Positions 43,055 through 50,703 of a DNA stretch of 64,000 nucleotides are shown piece by piece (position 1 is the first letter of the stretch; each line of letters starts with the position of its first letter). The translations under genes and the position numbers were made by a program. The stretch is from assembly GCA_963770485.1 (NCBI GenBank), contig CAVYPX010000015.1, positions 1 to 64,000 on the forward strand. The letters are read 5' to 3'. The stretch is from CAVVEC01 sp963770485 (GTDB lineage Bacteria; Acidobacteriota; Terriglobia; Terriglobales; Acidobacteriaceae). Under the pieces are notes generated by a model, which saw only the letters and a program-made list of their open reading frames with translations, searched no databases and was not told the origin of the DNA.

Positions 43055-43807
43055 ATGGCGTGGTACGCTTATTGCCTTACTGAACAACAAAACCTCACCA
43101 ACGGAATACGCACCCGGCGACCCTTTCTGCTTGAAGGTATTCAAGGCGTGAATGGCGCCCCAGTCCTGAGCTATCCCAGTGGCGAATTTGGGGTGGTGGT
43201 CAGCGAATACGACCGCACTGCGGATAACGGAAAACTGGAGGAGAAGAACGTCCTCGAACACGCTCACGTCGTGAGCGTATGCTTCCGCAACGGTACGGTG
43301 CTTCCCTTCCGCTTTGGAACCATCTTCGACACGGACGACGCCTTGCGCCAGGCGGTGCGAGCCAACCGGCGCGCCTTCGGGCAGAGCGTGGCCCGGCTGC
43401 GCGGCAAGTCCGAAATGCATTTGAAGCTGCTGGTGAAGGGCGGGTCGCTACGCGAGGCGATGGCCGATGTCGTGCTGCCGGATACGGTGGGCGGCGATTA
43501 TCTGATCAAACTGCGGGAGAAGGCTTCCAAGGACCGCGAGCGCCAGACCAAGGCGCGGGCCCTCTCGGTTCAGGTACACAAGATGTTCAATCCCCTGGAA
43601 GAAGAGATTAGTTGCAAGAGAGTACACACCGACGGGATGCTGATTGACATTGCCCACTTGATCGATTCCAAGTCGGTGGAAAGATATCAGAACCGGTACA
43701 GCACAGCCGCCAAGCAGTTGAAGAATTGCGAGCTGGTCATTAGCGGACCCTGGCCACCATACCACTTTATGCCGGGCAAGCTGCGCACGGTAGCGGGCAG
43801 TTCGTAG
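43055..43807 (+). CDS. gvpL/F: Orphan GvpL/GvpF-family protein
   Basis: The 250-residue product matches the GvpL/GvpF family of gas-vesicle accessory proteins: it begins MAWYAYCLTE, has LEGIQGVNGAPVLSYPSGEF, then VLEHAHVVSVCFRNGTVLPF and RFGTIFDTDDALRQAVRANR in the ferredoxin-like N-domain, and ends IDIAHLIDSKSVERYQNRY, CELVISGPWPPYHFMPGKL, where GPWPPYHF is the hallmark. GvpF binds the shell protein during vesicle nucleation. No gvpA or other gas-vesicle gene lies in the window, so the protein may have another role or the other genes are elsewhere. The flanking spacers are long and the gene stands alone. Confidence 0.88.
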   Translation: MAWYAYCLTEQQNLTNGIRTRRPFLLEGIQGVNGAPVLSYPSGEFGVVVSEYDRTADNGKLEEKNVLEHAHVVSVCFRNGTVLPFRFGTIFDTDDALRQAVRANRRAFGQSVARLRGKSEMHLKLLVKGGSLREAMADVVLPDTVGGDYLIKLREKASKDRERQTKARALSVQVHKMFNPLEEEISCKRVHTDGMLIDIAHLIDSKSVERYQNRYSTAAKQLKNCELVISGPWPPYHFMPGKLRTVAGSS

Positions 43808-44214
43808 GCGCAACCGGCTACTCCAAAGCGAGCTTTCCCAACCTTCACGCACGAGGCAGTGCCCTGCAGTCAATGTGCAGGAATCTGCATTTATTCTCCT
43901 TAGTGGCTGCTTCTGGCCCTGTCACAAAGACTCTTCAACTTGTTACAAGTCGTTTGGCTGCAACAGATTGCGGCTGTCTGATCACAGTGGCTTGTGAGCC
44001 GTCGCTTTGGCCGGGCAAATGCTCCTTTACCCGGCAAGCAAAGAGGCCGCTGACGATTGACCTTCACTCTCTGTTCTCGACATCTCTCTTTGAGCCGTTC
44101 CGGCTGGCGGATCGGCCCCTTGCATCGCCTACCCTGACCTTCCTTCCTTAGCCTCTTTCGAATTGTGGCCCCAGAAATGGGGCCCTTTTTTTTTGCCGCA
44201 GGCACGGGCGTCCG
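43808..44214 (+). terminator. 407-base spacer ending in a strong terminator (44167-44194)
   Basis: GGCCCC-AGAAAT-GGGGCC is followed by C and nine T on the plus strand. Upstream, GCCGGGC and ACCCGGC (about 44011-44038) form another hairpin. The terminator is 360 bases after the GvpL/F stop, so the transcript would have a long structured 3' tail, or a separate small RNA ends here. A basic open frame on the opposite strand reads through the stem and is rejected. Confidence 0.7.
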
Positions 44215-45279
44215 CTAATCTCCGAAGCAGATGCCGATGGCGCGGGCGGTGCGCACCATTTCCCCGTTGGGATCCACAGTCTTCAATTTGCCGACAGCAT
44301 CGACAATGTTGACCGCTTCGATGGTGGCGTTGCGCAGGCAGACCATTTTGCCGAACTCGCCCCGGGCGATCAGATCCACAGCGGCTACGCCGAAGCGCGT
44401 GCCCAGGATGCGGTCGAAAGGTGAAGGCGAACCGCCGCGCTGAATGTGCCCCAGGACGCTGACTCGCACTTCCTTGTGGGCCACCAAGGCGATTCCGTCC
44501 GCGATCAGGTTCCCGACCGCGCCGCCGCGGGAGAGTTGCTTCAATTCCGCGGGCAACTTGATGCCCTCCGCTACCACCACAATCGTGAACCGCTTGCCGT
44601 AACCTTCACGCTCGCCGATGTAAGTGCAAAGCCGCTGCAGAGTGAAAGGAATTTCTGGAATCAGAATGACGTGCGCGCCGCCGGCGATGCCTGCCTCCAG
44701 CGCGATCCAGCCGGCGTCGCGTCCCATGACTTCAATCACCATGACGCGGTGGTGCGACTCCGCCGTGGTGTGAATCTTGTCGATGGCGTCGGTTGCGGTG
44801 TGCAGCGCGGTGTCGAAGCCGAAGGTGATCTCGGTGGCGGAAAGATCGTTGTCAATGGTCTTGGGCACGCCGACGATCTTCATGCCCTTTTCAAACAACT
44901 CATGCGCGATCTTCTGCGAGCCGTCTCCGCCGATGCTGATCACGGCGTCGATTCCGAGCTTGCGGGCGTTGGCGATGACTTCGTCGGAAATGTCGCGGAT
45001 CACTTCGACGCCGTTTTCCGTCGTCTTGTAGTGAAAGGGATTGCCGCGGTTAGTGGTGCCGAGGATGGTGCCGCCGCGGGGCAGGATTCCGCTGACGTCC
45101 TTCAAACCGAGTGCGATTGATTTCTCCGGCCAGATCAGTCCGTCGAAACCATCGGGAATGCCGATCACCTTCCACTTGTATTTGAGGATGGCGGATTTAA
45201 CCGCAGCGCGAATGACAGCATTCAGGCCGGGAGCGTCGCCGCCCCCGGTGCAGATGCCAATACAGCGAATGTCAGACAT
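44215..45279 (-). CDS. pfkA: 6-phosphofructokinase
   Basis: The 354-residue enzyme phosphorylates fructose 6-phosphate in glycolysis. ATG 45279 gives MSDIRCIGICTGGGDAPGLN, the family N-terminus. Motifs: AVISIGGDGSQKIAHEL, VGVPKTIDNDLSATEITFGF, VMVIEVMGRDAGWIALEAGI, and VSVLGHIQRGGSPSPFDRIL. Family knowledge uses the residues after GGD and before TIDND to separate donors: GGDGS points to ATP, while PKTIDND with Lys is found in the pyrophosphate and group-III clades. Here the combination is Gly plus Lys, the pattern of group-III ATP enzymes. The long upstream frame to 45363 is not supported. The gene is divergent from toxin-antitoxin pair 2. Confidence 0.93.
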   Translation of the reverse strand: MSDIRCIGICTGGGDAPGLNAVIRAAVKSAILKYKWKVIGIPDGFDGLIWPEKSIALGLKDVSGILPRGGTILGTTNRGNPFHYKTTENGVEVIRDISDEVIANARKLGIDAVISIGGDGSQKIAHELFEKGMKIVGVPKTIDNDLSATEITFGFDTALHTATDAIDKIHTTAESHHRVMVIEVMGRDAGWIALEAGIAGGAHVILIPEIPFTLQRLCTYIGEREGYGKRFTIVVVAEGIKLPAELKQLSRGGAVGNLIADGIALVAHKEVRVSVLGHIQRGGSPSPFDRILGTRFGVAAVDLIARGEFGKMVCLRNATIEAVNIVDAVGKLKTVDPNGEMVRTARAIGICFGD

Positions 45280-45427
45280 GACTGGAGCCAGTGATGGAGA
45301 GTTCTTACATGAATTGGCCGGAATGCTATTTTCCGGACAACCTTCGATAATACCCTTTGCCACGGCAAACTAAGCGTTACTAGTAGTCATAGCAGCGGCA
45401 GAGAAGTCTTGCCAAATGCTCTGGTGT

Positions 45428-45449
45428 TAAGCTAGACTGATCTAGCTTA
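45428..45449. promoter_or_regulatory. Perfect palindromic operator of toxin-antitoxin pair 2
   Basis: TAAGCTAGA and TCTAGCTTA are perfect 9-base inverted arms around CTGA, ending nine bases before the antitoxin ATG at 45459. It is the expected position for antitoxin autorepression. No Shine-Dalgarno is visible between it and the start. Confidence 0.75.
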
Positions 45450-45458
45450 GTTCTGATT

Positions 45459-45710
45459 ATGCTGAAAATCGGAGCATTTGAGGCGAAGAACACGTTTGGC
45501 GCCCTGCTTGACCGGGTGCAGCGTGGCGAAGAAATAATCATCACTCGACACGGCGAACCCGTCGCCCGCCTGGTTCCAAACGCCGGCAAGATCGATCAGA
45601 ACGAAGTTCAAGGTGCCTTACGTCGTATTCGTGACCGGGCGCAGCGTGTGCAGGGCACCAAGTTCGATTGGGATTCGTTGAAGGAAGCGCGGGATAAGGG
45701 TCGTCCGTGA
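45459..45710 (+). CDS. Phd/YefM-family antitoxin
   Basis: The 83-residue product reads MLKIGAFEAKNTFGALLDRV, RGEEIIITRHGEPVARLVPN, a textbook Phd/YefM fold, then a charged tail (ALRRIRDRAQRVQGTKFDWD) ending in EARDKGRP. It should bind the palindrome just upstream and block the toxin encoded immediately downstream. Its stop overlaps the toxin start as GTGA. It is not closely similar to the other Phd-type antitoxin in the window (22531), so the two systems are probably independent acquisitions. Confidence 0.93.
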   Translation: MLKIGAFEAKNTFGALLDRVQRGEEIIITRHGEPVARLVPNAGKIDQNEVQGALRRIRDRAQRVQGTKFDWDSLKEARDKGRP

Positions 45711-46120
45711 GCCTCGTGCTCGATAGTTCGGTCGCGCTGGCATGGGTTTACAGTGACGAAACCACCGAAGCTATCCGTCGGTTGTTCGACCAATTGAGCG
45801 AAAGCGGGGCGTGGGTTCCTGGTCTCTGGCGGCTGGAAGTGGCCAATATTCTCGAAGTCGGCGTGAGGCGCGGCCTGCACGACGCTGCGTTTCGAGACAG
45901 CACTCTCGCTGATCTTGCGATCCTGCCCATTCAAACTGACATCGAGACTGACCGACACGCGTGGGGCGCGACTTCACGATTAGCCGAACGCCATCGGCTT
46001 ACCGTCTATGACGCGGCTTATCTGGAACTGGCATTGCGCAGGGAATTGCCATTGGCCACGCTGGACCATGAGCTGCGGGTTGCGGCGAAGGCGGAGAATC
46101 TTCAACTGCTCGGCGTTTGA
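45707..46120 (+). CDS. vapC: VapC-family PIN-domain toxin
   Basis: The 137-residue product starts at GTG 45707, overlapping the antitoxin stop by four bases. PIN active-site residues are present: SLVLDSSVALAWVYSDETTE with the first Asp, VPGLWRLEVANILEV with Glu, LTVYDAAYLELALRRELPLA with Asp, and TLDHELRVAA with the final Asp. It is predicted to be a magnesium-dependent RNase. The TD-type toxin sequence (YDAAYLELA) differs from the DPADRFLAA type in the other pair, again suggesting separate origins. Confidence 0.93.
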   Translation: MSLVLDSSVALAWVYSDETTEAIRRLFDQLSESGAWVPGLWRLEVANILEVGVRRGLHDAAFRDSTLADLAILPIQTDIETDRHAWGATSRLAERHRLTVYDAAYLELALRRELPLATLDHELRVAAKAENLQLLGV

Positions 46121-46161
46121 GTCGCCGATACAGCGGATTTCAGACATGACGCGGCGTGCCC

Positions 46162-46803
46162 CTATTGGTTAATCGTTAACGTGGCCGTGTTCGATTTAAT
46201 CCCGGTGGTTGGATCCTGCGCGGTTACGTGAACAGTCTGCGGCGCCACAACACTCGAATCGGCGGTGAGCAGGCCGGTATTGTCAATGCTGATCAGGCCG
46301 CTATCGGTGTTGTCAATCGTCCAATTCAGGTCTCCCGCGCCATTGAGCGGTACCTGTTTCCCATTCGCGGTCCCGGTTGCTACATATTGCTCCTGGCCGC
46401 CCACGACGATGGAGGTGTTGATCGGGGTAATTTGAATACTGGACAGGCCCGCCAGCGTGACCGTGACGGTGGTCGAACCGTTGACCGAGCCGGAGGCGCC
46501 AGAAATGGTGGTTTGTCCGATCGCAATTCCGGTCACCAGCCCCTTGGTGGTGATGGAAGCCACCGCCGTATCAGAACTGCCCCAGTAAACACCGGATGAG
46601 AGTGTGCTCTGCGACCCGTCGTTGTAAGTGCCGACTGCCTGCATCTGGACGGTGCCGCCGGTCTGAATCGAGGCCTGCGGTCCGATGGCGAGGGAAGTAA
46701 GCGTCGGATCCACAAAAAAGCCGCTGCACCCGATCCCCACGGCGAACAGCAAAAGGGTGGCCAACGAGGCTACGAGTTGAAGTTTCTGCTTGCTGCTCAG
46801 CAT
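46162..46803 (-). CDS. BIG2-domain lipoprotein
   Basis: The 213-residue product has a lipoprotein signal (LQLVASLATLLLFAVGIGCS) with Cys at about residue 26. Two bacterial Ig-like (BIG2-type) domains follow: LTSLAIGPQASIQTGGTVQM, VYWGSSDTAVASITTKGLVT and GIAIGQTTISGASG for the first; IQITPINTSIVVGGQEQYVA and LNWTIDNTDSGLISIDNTGL for the second. The role is probably as a surface-exposed binding or spacer module. It lies convergent to toxin-antitoxin pair 2, with a free-standing promoter region upstream (46804-47039) in which no gene is seen. Confidence 0.85.
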   Translation of the reverse strand: MLSSKQKLQLVASLATLLLFAVGIGCSGFFVDPTLTSLAIGPQASIQTGGTVQMQAVGTYNDGSQSTLSSGVYWGSSDTAVASITTKGLVTGIAIGQTTISGASGSVNGSTTVTVTLAGLSSIQITPINTSIVVGGQEQYVATGTANGKQVPLNGAGDLNWTIDNTDSGLISIDNTGLLTADSSVVAPQTVHVTAQDPTTGIKSNTATLTINQ

Positions 46804-47039
46804 GTTAACAAAGCTCCGGCTGGACCTCGATCTGGGTCCACGTGCGGCGCAAACAAATTGTAGCAGAGAAAATTGCGGCCCGTGCCTACACGAAAGGCCA
46901 AGGCGGAACCTTCCCAGCTAACCGCCAATCTTAGGAACGCCCGGGCCAGGCGGAAGTTGCAGATATTTTTTGTTGAGCGAGGGCGAGGAAAAAGTCCCCT
47001 CAGGGGCTAAACGCTCTAATCACTCGCAGCCAGCTACTC

Positions 47040-47474
47040 TTAGTTTGCTCTCTTGGCCTTGGCAATCTTCTCGTCAATGGGCTTGCGGCCGGCGAAGCCT
47101 TCGCTGGTACTGTGCCAGTGCGTGATCCCGGGCTCACCCAATTTCCAACACAGCAGCACGGTGTGGCCGTCCACCTGGCAGGGGAAATCGAGCAATCCGA
47201 TATCGAGATCCTTGACTTGCACGCCGGTGGCGTCGATTTCGGCGAGCGCGTCTTTCACGCGCTGGATCGCCTTTTCGCGCTCCGCTTTGCGCCGAGCCGT
47301 GTGCACCACGTTCACCAGCAACCCGCCGCGAAGAAAGACGCGATGGGCGAGTTCCTGCAGTTCGGCGTCCACGGATTCGATCAGCTTTTTGCCGTCGAGG
47401 GCAGCGCGCAGGAGCGACTCCAGCACCGGCAGAAGGGATTGGGCTTCTTCGAGAGTGAAAGTACGGTCGGCCAT
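47040..47474 (-). CDS. DUF2203-family protein
   Basis: The 144-residue product starts at ATG 47474 (MADRTFTLEEAQSLLPVLES). The N-terminal ErtF-like T-L-x-E-A-x-x-L-L-P motif, a long central helix, GVQVKDLDIGLLDFPC and VLLCWKLGEPGITHWHSTSE with GFAGRKPI are all DUF2203 hallmarks. The invariant GLLDFP and CWKxGE...WH segments suggest a small conserved cytosolic protein, possibly metal-linked, of unknown function. GGAGG on the minus strand is not found at the usual distance. A heptamer array lies 36 bases upstream, between it and nadA. Confidence 0.85.
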   Translation of the reverse strand: MADRTFTLEEAQSLLPVLESLLRAALDGKKLIESVDAELQELAHRVFLRGGLLVNVVHTARRKAEREKAIQRVKDALAEIDATGVQVKDLDIGLLDFPCQVDGHTVLLCWKLGEPGITHWHSTSEGFAGRKPIDEKIAKAKRAN

Positions 47475-47509
47475 AGGAGGTATGACTATTTTAGCACCGG
47501 GGGAAGGAC

Positions 47510-47633
47510 GTCGTTGGTCGTTCGTCGTTGGCAAAATCGCGTAGGGGCAGGTGCCTGAGCCCGCCCTGAGCGAAGTCGAAGGGGCTGTCCCCGCGTGGTT
47601 CCTGCGAACGACGAAAGACCAACGGCCAACGGC
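47510..47633. repeat. Heptamer arrays in two opposed arms around a GAGCGAAGTCGAAGG repeat
   Basis: The left arm (47510-47530) is GTCGTTG, GTCGTTC, GTCGTTG. The right arm (47606-47633) is GAACGAC, GAAAGAC, CAACGGC, CAACGGC, in the opposite orientation. A short GGGGCAGGTG-type inverted element lies between them. The right arm ends one base from the nadA stop codon at 47635. Confidence 0.8.
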
Positions 47634-47634
47634 G

Positions 47635-48753
47635 TTACTGGATTTCCAGCATCCGGTCCAGCGCGACCCGCGCCCAGTGCTTCACGTCGTCTTTCACTTT
47701 GATCTGATTCACCACGTTGCCTTCCGCCAGGTTCTCCAACACCCAGCAGAGATGCTGCGGCGAGATGCGGAACATGGTCGTGCACAGGCAGCCGGAATCA
47801 TCCAGCGTAATGACTTTCTTTCCTTCCGCGGCGAATTCCTTGCCCATGCGATTCACGAGATGAATTTCGGTTCCGACGGCAAACATCGTGCCCGGCGGCG
47901 CGTTGCGGATCATCTTCAGGAGACCTTCCGTCGAACCGATGCCGTCGGCTTTCTGGCAGACTTCCCATCGGCACTCGGGATGCACGATCACGCGAATGCC
48001 GGGGTATTTGGCGCGAACGTTATCGACATGCTCAGGCAGGAAGCGCTGGTGCACCGAGCAATGGCCTTTCCACAAAATCACTTTGGCTGCGCGCAGCCGT
48101 TCCGGCGTCAGGCCGCCGTTGATCAGGTAGGGATCCCAAACCACCATTTCGCTGAGCGGAATACCCATCCGGTAGCCGGTGTTGCGGCCAAGATGCTGAT
48201 CGGGGAGAAAAAGAATCTTAGGAGTTTTCGCGAAACCCCACTGGAACGCGCCGGCCGCATTGGAAGAAGTGCAAACCACGCCGCCACGTTCGCCGCAGAA
48301 CGCTTTGATCGCCGCAGCGGAGTTCATGTAGGTGATCGGCGTAATACCTTCACCGGCATCGCTGGTTAATCCGGCCGCTACAAGATGCTCCCAGCAATTC
48401 TCGACTTGGGTAATTTCCGCCATGTCGGCCATGGAGCAGCCCGCGTTGAGATCGGGCAGGATGGTTACCTGGCCGGGGCGGCTGAGAATGTCGGCGCTTT
48501 CCGCCATAAAATGCACGCCGCAGAAGACGATGTACTTGCCTCCGGCATGCGCCGCTTCCTGCGCCAGCTTATAGGAGTCGCCGCGGAAATCAGCGAAGCG
48601 GATGACTTCATCGCGCTGGTAGTGATGCCCGAGAATGACGCATTTCCGTCCCAAAGCCTTGCGGGCGGCGGCAATGCGGTCGTCCATGGTGTTGTCGGGC
48701 AGGACGAGGTAATTTTCCAGACTGCAAACTGGTGCTGCGGTTGCCATTGTCAT
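47635..48753 (-). CDS. nadA: Quinolinate synthase A
   Basis: The 372-residue enzyme condenses iminoaspartate with dihydroxyacetone phosphate to quinolinate in NAD synthesis, using a [4Fe-4S] cluster. Diagnostic segments: KCVILGHHYQRDEVIRFADF, IVFCGVHFMAESADIL, LPDLNAGCSMADM with the first Cys ligand, ITYMNSAAAIKAFCGERGGV, VCTSSNAA, VIVHPECRWEVC with the second, and TLDDSGCLCTTMFRISPQH with the third. The length fits the longer NadA clade. The usual partners nadB and nadC are not adjacent in the window. The start MTMATAAP at 48753 is plausible; the second ATG at 48747 is equally possible. Confidence 0.95.
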   Translation of the reverse strand: MTMATAAPVCSLENYLVLPDNTMDDRIAAARKALGRKCVILGHHYQRDEVIRFADFRGDSYKLAQEAAHAGGKYIVFCGVHFMAESADILSRPGQVTILPDLNAGCSMADMAEITQVENCWEHLVAAGLTSDAGEGITPITYMNSAAAIKAFCGERGGVVCTSSNAAGAFQWGFAKTPKILFLPDQHLGRNTGYRMGIPLSEMVVWDPYLINGGLTPERLRAAKVILWKGHCSVHQRFLPEHVDNVRAKYPGIRVIVHPECRWEVCQKADGIGSTEGLLKMIRNAPPGTMFAVGTEIHLVNRMGKEFAAEGKKVITLDDSGCLCTTMFRISPQHLCWVLENLAEGNVVNQIKVKDDVKHWARVALDRMLEIQ

Positions 48754-49080
48754 GTCTCGCCTTCAGCTCCAAGCATGGGCAGGCGCGCTCAGCGCGCACT
48801 CCGCTCAGACTGGAACGGGGATGTTGAAAGCACTCAGCGGCTCCAGCCGATTCACTGTGCGGATTTTCATGCGGAGACGTGACCAGCTACATCTCTGCAG
48901 AACCCGCGCCCAACCGGCGGGGATGTTGAAGCCGTCAGCAATTCTTCATAACAGTTAAGATGCTCAGCGGCGGCGTAAAGCGTCGCTTTTTTGTGCGACA
49001 CACGTCACAGCCGCATGTGACTGAGCACCATAGGTATTGTGCACCGGACAAGGGGAGGAGCGCAACTAGGCGTGGGTTTT
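48754..49080 (+). ncRNA. 327-base spacer; possible small RNA ending at an orphan plus-strand terminator
   Basis: No protein gene is seen. GCGGCG-TAAAG-CGTCGC followed by six T (48970-48992) looks like a terminator on the plus strand, although both flanking genes are on the minus strand. Upstream, CGGGGATGTTGAA recurs at about 48818 and 48917. An undetected plus-strand small RNA could explain this. Confidence 0.3.
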
Positions 49081-49127
49081 GGTAGTGGTACAGTTTGATT
49101 TGTCATCCCGAGCAAGCGTTCTTTGCG
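49081..49127. mobile_element. Half copy of the MITE-like element overlapping the ATPase stop codon
   Basis: GGTAGTGGTACAGTTTGATT resembles the element end at 35239. Bases 49091-49127 are identical to 35250-35286 over 37 positions. The right half and the inverted end are missing. The ATPase reading frame ends inside it. Confidence 0.8.
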
Positions 49128-49609
49128 TACCCGCAATGCTCGTAAACACGAACCATTGCCTGATAAACCTGAACCGCCTCCTGGAAAGTCTGCTTCCGCT
49201 CGGTGTCAGTTCTGTAGACGTCTTCCCAGGGCGGCAGCATGAACACGCGCTGGTTGTAGCGAAACTTTTCGCAGGCAGACTCAATCTCACGGACCTCCAG
49301 AAGGCTGATAATTCGCGCGTAGCACAACACATCCGGGATTCCACGATCGCAAAACGTAGGCAGGGAAGCCTGTTTCAAGGTAAGAAAAGACTCGATGGAT
49401 CGCGACAGCATCAGCTCGGTGTAACTTTTGGTATCGCCCCACGGGACTGAGTTTCCCCTCGTCCGCACCTGCTCCTGAATAATCTGCCGGGCGACTTCCG
49501 CAACAACCGCGAAACCCCGATGTTCGAGTTCTTGAATAACTGCCGTTTTTCCGGCGCCGGGACCACCGGTAATTACAAACAGACTTTCGTTTTTGATGAT
49601 GTCAGACAA
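49103..49609 (-). CDS. AAA-type ATPase (AAA_28-like), C-terminus replaced by repeat
   Basis: The 168-residue product has a Walker A motif in LFVITGGPGAGKTAVIQELE, then GFAVVAEVARQIIQEQVRTR, a Walker-B-like FCDRGIPDVLCYARI, and YNQRVFMLPPWEDVYRTDTE ending RKQTFQEA. This matches small P-loop ATPases/kinases related to AAA_28. Relatives continue after the GY of VYEHCGY with roughly 15-20 residues; here they are replaced by AKNACSG and a TGA that derive from the MITE-like half copy. Function of the family is unclear, probably nucleotide-dependent phosphorylation. The truncated end may or may not impair the protein. Confidence 0.8.
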   Translation of the reverse strand: MSDIIKNESLFVITGGPGAGKTAVIQELEHRGFAVVAEVARQIIQEQVRTRGNSVPWGDTKSYTELMLSRSIESFLTLKQASLPTFCDRGIPDVLCYARIISLLEVREIESACEKFRYNQRVFMLPPWEDVYRTDTERKQTFQEAVQVYQAMVRVYEHCGYAKNACSG

Positions 49610-49617
49610 GGTTTGGC

Positions 49618-50457
49618 CTAGGGGATCCGGCCATGGGACGGATCGGCGCTGGTCGCGGTATCGACATCGACGTCGAGCTTAGGCCCGGCATCCACTTTCG
49701 GCGCATCGCAGTTGCCGTCGGGGTTGTAGTTTGGCGGACATCTTGCCGCTACGTCCTTTCTCTTGGGTGACTGCGCGAACTGCCAAACTTCGGCGAAGGA
49801 GATACCACTCTCCGCCGGGCTTGGCGCTTGCTTGGGGAAGGCGCATCCCGGCGAGGGCGGACAGGCATCATTCGTCACCCAAAAAGCAATCTTCCTACCG
49901 CCAGCATTCTGGCGGATGTCGTCGGCAGTGACGATGTTCTCGCCGCCTTCCTTTTCGGCAGAAATTCCCGAACAATAAATGCCAGCGCGGAACCCGCTTG
50001 CCGTCACCGCGTCAACCCAGGCGTAGATGTAGGCTTTTTGCTCGGGCAGCATACGTCCGCCTTGTTCCTGGTCGAGGAAGATGATGGTTTTGGCGGGAAA
50101 GCCCTCGCGCCGCGCCGCAGCCACAGCGGCCCGCGCGTCCGACTTGCCCAGTTTGTTCGCGTTCGAAACCGTTTTGAGTTCGTTGAAGAGTCGTCCGTTG
50201 AAGAGCACCAGGAATCCGAATCCCGCCGATTGCAGCTTCTTGCGCTTGCCGCTCCACGTGTTGGTTCTCGCGCTGGGCGGCGCGTTCAGCCAGTAACCGG
50301 TGAAGGAAAAAGTCTGGCGGAGAGCCTTGAGGTTGGCGTCGCCGGGATAATTATTGCGATCAAAACCCAGGTAGGATTGAGCATCGGCCCTGCCGACTGA
50401 GCCTGCCACAACAATCGAGGCTGCCATTAACAACGGACCGACTCGCTTCAAGAACAT
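49618..50457 (-). CDS. Secreted DUF1906/GH25-like (glycoside hydrolase-like) protein
   Basis: The 279-residue product starts at ATG 50457 with a signal peptide (RVGPLLMAASIVVAGSVGRA). ATG 50475 is an alternative. The mature domain reads SYLGFDRNNYPGDANLKAL, FTGYWLNAPPSARTNTWSGK, FGFLVLFNGRLFNELKTV, KTIIFLDQEQGGRMLPEQKA, FRAGIYCSGISAE and FWVTNDACPPSPGCAFPKQA, ending with DVDVDTA. This resembles Rv2525c-like DUF1906 domains, related to GH25 muramidases, with Asp/Glu in FLDQEQGG at the likely active site. A role on cell-wall glycans is inferred. The terminal DxDVDT pattern is typical of GH25 relatives. Confidence 0.78.
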   Translation of the reverse strand: MFLKRVGPLLMAASIVVAGSVGRADAQSYLGFDRNNYPGDANLKALRQTFSFTGYWLNAPPSARTNTWSGKRKKLQSAGFGFLVLFNGRLFNELKTVSNANKLGKSDARAAVAAARREGFPAKTIIFLDQEQGGRMLPEQKAYIYAWVDAVTASGFRAGIYCSGISAEKEGGENIVTADDIRQNAGGRKIAFWVTNDACPPSPGCAFPKQAPSPAESGISFAEVWQFAQSPKRKDVAARCPPNYNPDGNCDAPKVDAGPKLDVDVDTATSADPSHGRIP

Positions 50458-50468
50458 ACGACAGCGAA

Positions 50469-50670
50469 GTGTCATCCTGCGCGCAGTCGAAGGATCCCCA
50501 GTCTGTCTGCGCGGGTATGGATGCGAAAGGGTATTCTTGCCGGTGCTACGATGCCGCAAATCGACGGGAGAATTCCCTGATATGCCGCTGCCGAGATCGA
50601 GATCCATGGGGTCCTTCGGCTCGTCATGACGCGGGCTTTTGCCCGCGCCATTCCTCACTCAGGATGACAC
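50469..50670. repeat. Dispersed repeat with 11-bp perfect inverted ends
   Basis: GTGTCATCCTG (50469-50479) and CAGGATGACAC (50660-50670) are perfect inverted ends. A second internal pair is CGAAGGATCCCCA near 50488 and TGGGGTCCTTCG near 50607, with a CGCGGGC-TTTT-GCCCGCG hairpin near 50630. It sits immediately upstream of the GH25-like gene. Confidence 0.75.
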
Positions 50671-50703
50671 GACGTTTTGTTTATGCCCGAGCGGAGCTGA
50701 CGC

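Noticed and set aside
43900..44205. Basic 101-residue minus-strand frame
   Set aside because: Its first codons are the complement of the terminator stem and T-run; no ribosome-binding site or homology is evident.
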